Positions 8,515 to 13,230 of a stretch of DNA of 13,230 bases are shown here, one piece after another. Numbering within the stretch: the first letter of the stretch is position 1; each line of letters opens with the position of its first letter. A program made the position numbers and the translations under genes. The stretch lies in the NCBI GenBank assembly GCA_002483395.1, contig DLHV01000254.1:1-13230 (forward strand), in the 5' to 3' direction. The notes beneath the pieces are model-generated. The model saw only the letters and a program-made list of their open reading frames with translations, did no database searches and had not been told where the DNA came from. This stretch comes from Chloracidobacterium sp. UBA7659. GTDB lineage: Bacteria > Acidobacteriota > Blastocatellia > Pyrinomonadales > Pyrinomonadaceae.

Positions 8515-8624
8515 TTGTGACGAACCGGAATATTGAGGTAAGTCATTGCGATCGCAACAGTTTAGGTGTGGAAACGGCCGTTTCAGGGAGATCCGGTAGC
8601 GGAACAGGTTGGCGGGATGAGGAT
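8448..8624 (+). pseudogene. excisionase-like helix-turn-helix remnant
   Basis: In the frame beginning at 8448 the peptide NLLTIKELVDWRSVPK resembles the first helices of MerR/excisionase-type DNA-binding domains, where LLTxKEVAxxLxVPKSTVY is usual. After the PK the expected recognition helix is absent and GTCCC repeats interrupt the match. In another frame near 8554-8580, RCGNGRFREI resembles the KxGRxxRFRExEV wing region of the same family, again followed by a stop. This suggests a decayed or rearranged small regulator or excisionase gene. An open frame 8421-8633 exists but its C-terminal half has no family likeness. The remainder of the 8318-8754 gap holds only repeats and promoters. The similarity is from memory and short, so confidence is low. 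Confidence 0.35.
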
Positions 8625-8658
8625 GCTTTCTAGCAAGCCAAAACAGTTAACTAAACTC

Positions 8659-8689
8659 TTGCCAATTGCGCGTATACTTCGGCTATAAT
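8659..8689 (+). promoter_or_regulatory. promoter of the iPGM-like gene
   Basis: A perfect TATAAT at 8684-8689 lies 65 bases before the ATG at 8755. The best -35, TTGCCA at 8659-8664, has a long 19-base spacer. Just downstream, GTCGA and TCGAC form a 5-base inverted repeat (8696-8710) near the expected transcription start. Confidence 0.5.
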
Positions 8690-8754
8690 TAAAACGTCGA
8701 ATTTGTCGACAACCTTCCGCCCTTTATTTGCACGCCTGCCGTAATACTGATCCT

Positions 8755-10293
8755 ATGAGCAACCAGATCACCCGACCGCTCGCACTGATAATCCTTGATG
8801 GCTGGGGCGTTTCGCCGCGGACCGACGGCAACGCTATCGCTCTAGCACACACGCCTTATTACGATGCGGTCTGCGCGAAATACCCGCAAACCGCTCTTGC
8901 GGCGTCGGGCAGCCGAGTTGGCTTGGCCGGCGACGCTCCGGGCAATGCGGAAGTCGGACATTTGACCATCGGTGCCGGCAGAATAATCCAGACCGAGGTG
9001 GCAAGAATCGCAAAGGCGGTCGCGTCAGGCGAGTTTCTTGAAAACCCGGTCTTGAGATCGGCGTTTGAAAGGGTTTCGTACGACGATTCGGCAGTTCATT
9101 TTATCGGCCTGGTCAGCGATGGCGGAGTTCATTCTTCTCAGGAGACACTCTTCGCACTTCTCAGAATGGCGAAGCGCGAAGGCGTCGGGCAGGTGTTTGT
9201 CCACGCAATTCTCGATGGCCGCGATGTTCAGCCGCGAACAGCGGATATTTATGTCGATGCTCTTGAAATAAAAATGAACGACATCGGCATCGGAAAGATC
9301 GCGTCGCTGTGCGGGCGCTTTTATGCAATGGATAGCGGCGAAAATTGGGAACGCACCGCCCGTGCGTACACGATGCTTGTTCATGGTGAGGGCGAACGAA
9401 GCTTTGACGCCGTTACGGCGATCCGGGCATCATTCCTTCGCGGGATCGCGGACGAGTTTATCGCTCCGATCATCATCGAAAAACGAATCGATGTCCCGCT
9501 TGCAACGGTCAAGGACGGCGATCTGGTCGTATTTTTCAACCACAAGCCCGAGGAAATGCGGCAGATCGTTCGCTCGCTTTCGGTCCCCGATGAATCAGCA
9601 CCGAAGCCTGCGATCGATACGGTTTGCCTGGTCGAATACGATCGGGAGTTCAATCTTCCGGTCGCTTTCGAACGGCCCGATGAGATAAACGTGCTGGCAC
9701 AGATTTTCGAGCAAAATGGCGTGCGGAATTACCGCATAACCGAACCGGCCCGCTCGCCGCACGTTTCGAGTTATTTTAACTGTAACGCGGTCAGCGGCAC
9801 CCAGCACGAAAATCATATCTTTGTACCGAGCGCCGGTGTGCAGACACTCGAGACCGACCCGGAATCGAAAAGCTTTAAAATAACTGACCGGCTTATCCGC
9901 GGCATCGAATCGGACAATCGGGCGGTTTTCATCGTCAATTTGCCGGCCTCGGACCTGCTGGCCGAAAAAGGAAATTTCGAAAAAACAGTCGAGGCCGTTC
10001 AATTCGTCGACACCTGTCTTGGCGGCGCTCTCGAAAAGGTGCGCGTGGCAAACGGCATCGCGTTGATCACATCGTCGCACGGCAACTGTGAAGAGATGAT
10101 CGATCCTGCGAACGGAATCTCAAAAACAACACCGACTACGAATCCGGTCCCTTTCCATCTCATCGATCACATGTCCCCGGACACAAAACTTGTGGAAAAC
10201 GGCTCGCTCGAAGACGTTGCTCCGACGATTCTCGGCATCCTCGGAATAGAAAAGCCGGACGAAATGACTGGCCGGGACCTTCGCCTGAACTGA
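8755..10293 (+). CDS. iPGM (GpmI)-like protein lacking catalytic residues
   Basis: The 512-residue product has the length and motif order of cofactor-independent phosphoglycerate mutase: LIILDGWG, EVGHLTIGAGR, SDGGVHS, LDGRDVQPRT, GRFYAMD, TTNPVPF and a C-terminal DVAPTILGILG. The normal enzyme swaps 2- and 3-phosphoglycerate through a phosphoserine and two metals. Here key positions differ (comparison enzyme: G. stearothermophilus iPGM, residues from memory). The catalytic Ser is Ala65 (GNAEVGH). Metal ligands are replaced by Glu404, Ser441 and Pro460, though Asp15, Asp400 and His442 remain. Substrate arginines are Ser194, Lys264 and Glu267. The reading frame is clean, so the gene is under selection rather than decaying. 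It may be a pseudoenzyme or have another function. ATG at 8755 is preferred to a TTG at 8728, since the motif starts shortly after. Confidence 0.85.
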   Translation: MSNQITRPLALIILDGWGVSPRTDGNAIALAHTPYYDAVCAKYPQTALAASGSRVGLAGDAPGNAEVGHLTIGAGRIIQTEVARIAKAVASGEFLENPVLRSAFERVSYDDSAVHFIGLVSDGGVHSSQETLFALLRMAKREGVGQVFVHAILDGRDVQPRTADIYVDALEIKMNDIGIGKIASLCGRFYAMDSGENWERTARAYTMLVHGEGERSFDAVTAIRASFLRGIADEFIAPIIIEKRIDVPLATVKDGDLVVFFNHKPEEMRQIVRSLSVPDESAPKPAIDTVCLVEYDREFNLPVAFERPDEINVLAQIFEQNGVRNYRITEPARSPHVSSYFNCNAVSGTQHENHIFVPSAGVQTLETDPESKSFKITDRLIRGIESDNRAVFIVNLPASDLLAEKGNFEKTVEAVQFVDTCLGGALEKVRVANGIALITSSHGNCEEMIDPANGISKTTPTTNPVPFHLIDHMSPDTKLVENGSLEDVAPTILGILGIEKPDEMTGRDLRLN

Positions 10294-10329
10294 CATTCAG
10301 ACGCTAAAATGACTTTTGCTCGCGTTCGT

Positions 10330-10379
10330 GCTAACCTTTCTTTCCTTCAAATATTATCTTTAGGAAAGACAGGGTTAGC
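10330..10379 (+). promoter_or_regulatory. long leader stem-loop before tdk
   Basis: GCTAACC (10330-10336) pairs with GGTTAGC (10373-10379), and TCTTTCCT (10339-10346) pairs with AGGAAAGA (10362-10369), around a 15-base loop. The stem ends 5 bases before the tdk ATG and would bury the purine-rich ribosome binding stretch. No T run follows, so it is not a simple terminator. A TATTAT at 10352-10357 lies in the loop as DNA and could be a -10. Confidence 0.6.
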
Positions 10380-10384
10380 TCTTT

Positions 10385-11002
10385 ATGGTTGAAGAATTCG
10401 CGTTCGACAATACGGAAGAACGCCGAAAAAAAAAGCAGAACGAAACGGGTTGGGTCGAAGTCATCGTGGGTTCGATGTTCTCGGGCAAGTCCGAGGAATT
10501 GATCCGACGGCTCAATCGCGCAAGCATCGCACGCCAGAAAGTTCAGGTTTTCAAACCGATCATCGATGCCCGCTATTCCCAGGAAGAAATCGCTTCGCAT
10601 TCCGGCCGAAAACATTTGTCACATCCGGTAACGACCGCGGACGAATTAATGAAGCAGATCCGGCCCGACACGCAGGTCGTTGGTATCGATGAAGGCCAGT
10701 TTTTTGATGCTGGAATAGTGGATGCCGTCAATGAGCTTGCGAATTCGGGCAAACGCGTGATCGTCGCGGGTCTCGATCAGGATTACACCGGCAAACCCTT
10801 CGAGCCGATGCCGCAGCTTCTTTGTATCGCCGAATACATCACCAAAATTCACGCGATCTGTGTTAAATGTGGGTCAACGGCAAATTACACGCAGCGAACC
10901 GTCGAATCCGAAGAGCGCGTCGAGGTCGGTGCAAGCGATAAATATGAGGCGCGCTGCCGAACCTGTTTCGTTCCGCATTCGGATTCTCCGACGCCCGCGT
11001 AA
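10385..11002 (+). CDS. tdk: thymidine kinase, type II (TK1-like)
   Basis: The 205-residue protein phosphorylates thymidine to dTMP with ATP in the salvage pathway. The Walker A loop GSMFSGKS is at residues 29-36, and IDEGQFFD at 101-108 holds the catalytic Glu103. [11 protein letters not shown] follows, and a structural zinc site is formed by Cys159/Cys162 (CVKCG) and Cys191/Cys194 (CRTC). YTQRT and the V-glycine region of the lasso loop are also present. Before the core there is a 21-residue, charged extension containing RRKKK; this is longer than the few residues usual for the family, yet no better internal start codon is available. The gene stands between the iPGM-like gene (about 90 bases before it) and a repeat-rich gap, apparently a single-gene unit. 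Confidence 0.95.
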   Translation: MVEEFAFDNTEERRKKKQNETGWVEVIVGSMFSGKSEELIRRLNRASIARQKVQVFKPIIDARYSQEEIASHSGRKHLSHPVTTADELMKQIRPDTQVVGIDEGQFFDAGIVDAVNELANSGKRVIVAGLDQDYTGKPFEPMPQLLCIAEYITKIHAICVKCGSTANYTQRTVESEERVEVGASDKYEARCRTCFVPHSDSPTPA

Positions 11003-11075
11003 CAGTTCATTGTCCGCCTTTAGCTTTAAGCCAGATTACGCATTAGCGTCATTTTGTTAAAAAAAGTAGCGACGC

Positions 11076-11188
11076 CCTCAGCGAACTCTGCGTCCCGCTC
11101 TCGGTCCTCTGCGTCGAACCAGTCTTGAATACTTGTTCAACACAATTTCAACGCGGAGATCACTGAGGCGGACGCAGAGATCGCAAAG
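11076..11188. repeat. imperfect inverted repeat, CGCAGAG family, copy 2
   Basis: The left arm 11076-11118 (CCTCAGCGAACTCTGCGTCC onward) and the right arm 11147-11188 are inverted copies with roughly three quarters identity, separated by 28 bases. The right arm matches the repeat at 3238-3288. It accounts for much of the 11003-11406 gap, where no gene is seen; related ATTACGC/GCGTAAT fragments continue to about 11245. Confidence 0.55.
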
Positions 11189-11303
11189 AAAAACTGCAGA
11201 ATTACGCTGATCGCTCAAGTTAAAATTCCTAACGCGTAATCCGCGTTTAATCCAATTTATTTATAAAAAAAAATGAGTTATCCTTTGGACTCAATAGAAC
11301 GCT

Positions 11304-11331
11304 TTGCTCCAAAGTCGTTTAGGTCTATAAT
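11304..11331 (+). promoter_or_regulatory. promoter of the SnoaL-like gene
   Basis: TTGCTC at 11304-11309 and a perfect TATAAT at 11326-11331 are 16 bases apart. The start would lie near 11338, giving a leader of about 70 bases. Confidence 0.5.
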
Positions 11332-11372
11332 CCATAATGTAGTCCACAATCCTTCTCCCGCAGACAGTCTTA

Positions 11373-11392
11373 CGGCTTCTATTTCGAAGCCG
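11373..11392 (+). promoter_or_regulatory. leader hairpin before the SnoaL-like gene
   Basis: CGGCTTC and GAAGCCG form a perfect 7-base stem with a 6-base loop, ending 5 bases before the GAGG ribosome site at 11398-11401. It may stabilise the message or affect initiation; the latter is inference. Confidence 0.45.
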
Positions 11393-11406
11393 CATATGAG
11401 GTGAAA

Positions 11407-11826
11407 ATGAACGAAGCAGCCAATACGCAAACTATTCGGGAGTGCTACGAAAAATTCGGAAGCGGCGATATTCCTGGACTACTTGAGCTTTTCTCGGAGG
11501 ATATCGATTGGACCGTTCCGGAGATTGAAAATGCTCCCTTTGCGGGATCACGGCATGGCCGCGAATCCGTCGGAGAATTTTTCAGTTTATTGGCAGTTGC
11601 CGAGGATATTACGGATTTTGAACCTCGACAGTATATAGCACAGGACGACAAAGTGGTGGTTCTTGGCCGATCGACCGCCACGGTTCGCTCAACAGGCCGC
11701 CATTATTCAACCGAATGGGTGCATGTTTGTACCGTAAAGGACGGAAAAATGACGGGCTTTCACGAGTTTTTCGATAACGCGGCCGCCACGCGCGCGTTTC
11801 AAAAAGCGACGACCGCCCAGTTATAG
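11407..11826 (+). CDS. SnoaL/NTF2-like small protein
   Basis: The 139-residue protein has the NTF2-like cone-fold pattern: helix with TIRECYEKFGSGDIPGLLEL, then SEDIDWTVPE, GRESVGEFFSLL, FEPRQYIAQDDKVVVLG and a final pair of strands with EWVHVCTVKDGKMTGFHEFF. This matches the SnoaL-like or ketosteroid-isomerase-like group annotated as nuclear transport factor 2 family protein. Members include isomerases, cyclases, hydrolases and binding proteins. No substrate can be inferred, although the HEFFD end is typical. The ATG at 11407 is chosen because a GAGG lies 5 bases before it; a GTG at 11401 overlaps that site. No partner gene is close by. Confidence 0.88.
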   Translation: MNEAANTQTIRECYEKFGSGDIPGLLELFSEDIDWTVPEIENAPFAGSRHGRESVGEFFSLLAVAEDITDFEPRQYIAQDDKVVVLGRSTATVRSTGRHYSTEWVHVCTVKDGKMTGFHEFFDNAAATRAFQKATTAQL

Positions 11827-12169
11827 ACTGTTATGGTCGGGTATAAGAAACCCGCCGCCGAGAATCAGCAATGCCGGACGAGCACGTGGTGCGCCCCCAA
11901 ACCGGTGAATCGCTCGACAACCGACGAAGCGGGATTTTCGAGCGCTTGTCACTCCGGATTACGAATTGCCACAATTTCTCGCCTGTTTCCTTGAATCTTC
12001 TCTAGTCGGTCGCCGGCAAATTCCATGGAATATGTCCGTCTGCTAGTTGATGAACTTGATTTGTACAACATCAAAGCTTTTCAAACGACCGGTCCGCGAT
12101 TTACTCAGGCGAGATCGGGTCGCCTATTAAGCTCGAACTGGACAAGCGAATATCTTCTGGAGGAATCTC
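11827..12169. other. intergenic region, nothing clear
   Basis: No RNA gene, repeat or convincing coding sequence was recognised. A 5-base hairpin CGGGT/ACCCG near 11836-11852 follows the SnoaL-like stop but has no T run. A 57-residue open frame (12025-12198) crosses into the next gene and is probably chance. Confidence 0.5.
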
Positions 12170-13018
12170 ATGGCATTGTTATCACCGCGATTTTTTAGCA
12201 GCAAAAGACTTGTCAACGCGTCGAACGGAATTCCGCTCCGCCAGGGTTGCGCCAGCGGACGCGCGATCCACCTTGTTCAAATGGCGCTCATTGATCTGGG
12301 CTTTCCGATGCCCCGATCGACGGGTAATCCGAATTACAGCCCGGACGGCGTATTCGGCAATGAAATGAAGGAGAAGTTAATTGCCTTTCAGAAGGCCAAT
12401 CCTCCACTTGCACAGACCGGAGAGATCGACCGCGCTACGATGCTTGCGCTCGATAGTAAATTTCGCGGCTACAAGCATCGCGTACGCCTCCATTTTCGAA
12501 GTATTTCTTTGACGAACGTACCGTTTCAGGAATCGCTGACATGGGCGGAGATCGTATATGGGCAATACGGCATAAAAATGGAGTTTGCGTCCGGGATGAG
12601 CCTAATGCTAAGCGAAGCCGAAGAAGCAAGGCTGAGCCAGGTTGACGGTGAATGTTTTTGGGTGATTAGCGACGGCGATTATAACGAGCTACATTCGCTC
12701 GGCACGCCAGTGCCCTCCACGGATTTGCTCGTATATTACGTAAAAAACATCGAGGATACAGTCGATGGAAATCTTCGTGGATGCGGCGGGCACGCACCCA
12801 ATCGGCCCGCTTGTACGGTCGGAGCTAATGGAACGAAATGGACGACGGCCCATGAGTGTGGGCACGTCCTTTTAACAAAGGATTTCAATCCCCTTCACGC
12901 GCCTTCGGCCAAAAACCTGATGTTCAAGGATACAACCGCGATTGGGAATATGATTCCCGTATTAACACACGCTCAGGTTGCTAAAATGCGCAGCCATCCG
13001 TGCTGCGCCGCGATCTGA
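12170..13018 (+). CDS. peptidoglycan-binding domain fused to zinc metalloprotease
   Basis: The 282-residue protein has a PG_binding_1-type three-helix domain at about residues 24-100 (LRQGCASGRAIHLVQMALI, PDGVFGNEMKEKLIAFQ, GEIDRATMLALD). A protease-like region follows. His228-Glu229-Cys-Gly-His232 (HECGH) is a zincin motif. Asp238 lies where metzincins of the HExxHxxGxxD style place their third ligand, but the Gly is Leu; His243 is another candidate. A Met in AKNLMF (251) could be a Met-turn. RGCGGH and PACTV bring two cysteines close together before the motif. There is no signal peptide or membrane segment, which is odd for a cell-wall protein. Start: ATG at 12170 with a strong GGAGGA 5 bases upstream, the best ribosome site in the window. 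It is probably transcribed alone and ends at an intrinsic terminator. Confidence 0.78.
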   Translation: MALLSPRFFSSKRLVNASNGIPLRQGCASGRAIHLVQMALIDLGFPMPRSTGNPNYSPDGVFGNEMKEKLIAFQKANPPLAQTGEIDRATMLALDSKFRGYKHRVRLHFRSISLTNVPFQESLTWAEIVYGQYGIKMEFASGMSLMLSEAEEARLSQVDGECFWVISDGDYNELHSLGTPVPSTDLLVYYVKNIEDTVDGNLRGCGGHAPNRPACTVGANGTKWTTAHECGHVLLTKDFNPLHAPSAKNLMFKDTTAIGNMIPVLTHAQVAKMRSHPCCAAI

Positions 13019-13042
13019 TCCATTTAATTACATTGTCTAACC

Positions 13043-13072
13043 CGGGGCTGAGATTTCTGCCCCGTTCTTTAT
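13043..13072 (+). terminator. intrinsic terminator of the metalloprotease gene
   Basis: CGGGGC (13043-13048) and GCCCCG (13059-13064) form a GC-only 6-base stem with a 10-base loop, followed by TTCTTTAT. It lies 25 bases after the stop codon. Confidence 0.8.
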
Positions 13073-13159
13073 AGCGTTTGCGCCAGAACGGATTGAAGTT
13101 TATGCTTGCGTTCGATGACAGCTAACTTGATCAGACGGCTAAAACTGCGCGTCAGGTAT

Positions 13160-13230
13160 TTATTGACGATTGCCCAACGAAATCTCCGTCCGGCTCCGAA
13201 TGCCGATTCGCTTGACCAATTCCTCGCCCA
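13160..13230 (-). CDS. C-terminal tail of a LuxR-type regulator (possible)
   Basis: The minus strand from the right edge encodes EELVKRIGIRSRTEISLGNRQ and a stop at 13160. LxKRxGIRSRTEI is the usual last helix region of LuxR/GerE-type DNA-binding domains. Only 22 residues are visible and the start is outside. A competing frame runs on the same strand to a stop at 13069-13071 but is merely basic and shows no family likeness. Confidence 0.35.
   Translation of the reverse strand, partial: GEELVKRIGIRSRTEISLGNRQ

Noticed and set aside
12025..12198. 57-residue open frame upstream of the metalloprotease
   Set aside because: It has no ribosome site or recognisable motif and runs into the start of a gene with a strong ribosome site of its own.
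13073..13230. basic minus-strand frame at the right edge, ending near 13069
   Set aside because: It has no motif, whereas the overlapping frame shows a LuxR-like tail; the two cannot be told apart with certainty from so short a piece.

Overview
The window carries ordinary bacterial chromosomal DNA of mid GC content (near 50% by eye) with short intergenic distances, ATGA/GTGA gene overlaps, weak Shine-Dalgarno sequences and several degenerate intergenic repeats. The gene set (GH15 glucoamylase-like protein, TlpA lipoprotein, NifU-like scaffold, CNNM/CorC protein, enolase, iPGM-like protein, type II thymidine kinase, PIN toxin-antitoxin remnant) suggests a free-living heterotroph. The style resembles Acidobacteriota such as Blastocatellia, but that is an impression and not a proven placement.

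Left part (1-2103, minus strand): the N-terminus of a GH15 family protein running off the left edge; a VapC-like PIN toxin broken by two one-base frameshifts; its intact antitoxin gene overlapping it by ATGA; then a TlpA-like thioredoxin gene followed by an overlapping Nudix hydrolase gene. Divergently, 2229-2852 (plus) encodes a NifU-like protein with an IscU-type scaffold domain and a BFD-type [2Fe-2S] domain but no NFU domain.

Middle (2853-8317): a 590-base intergenic region holding helically phased GTCCC motifs, two perfect palindromes and one copy of a CGCAGAG-type dispersed repeat, then a CNNM/CBS/CorC membrane protein. Next comes a tight five-gene cluster: enolase, YdeI/OmpD-associated protein, a HEAT-like helical protein, a FlaR-type P-loop kinase and a GNAT acetyltransferase. 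The first four are joined by 4-base overlaps, so they are very likely cotranscribed and translationally coupled.

Right part (8318-13230): a second GTCCC-repeat region holding an excisionase-like helix-turn-helix remnant; an iPGM (GpmI) homologue that has lost the catalytic serine, several metal ligands and several substrate-binding arginines; thymidine kinase behind a strong leader stem-loop; an imperfect inverted repeat of the CGCAGAG family; a SnoaL/NTF2-like protein; a peptidoglycan-binding/zinc metalloprotease fusion without signal peptide, followed by a good intrinsic terminator; and the likely tail of a LuxR-type regulator at the right edge.

The most notable observation is the iPGM-like protein. 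It keeps the full fold length and many family motifs but should not catalyse the classical phosphoserine mechanism, although it lies a few kilobases from the enolase gene of the same pathway.
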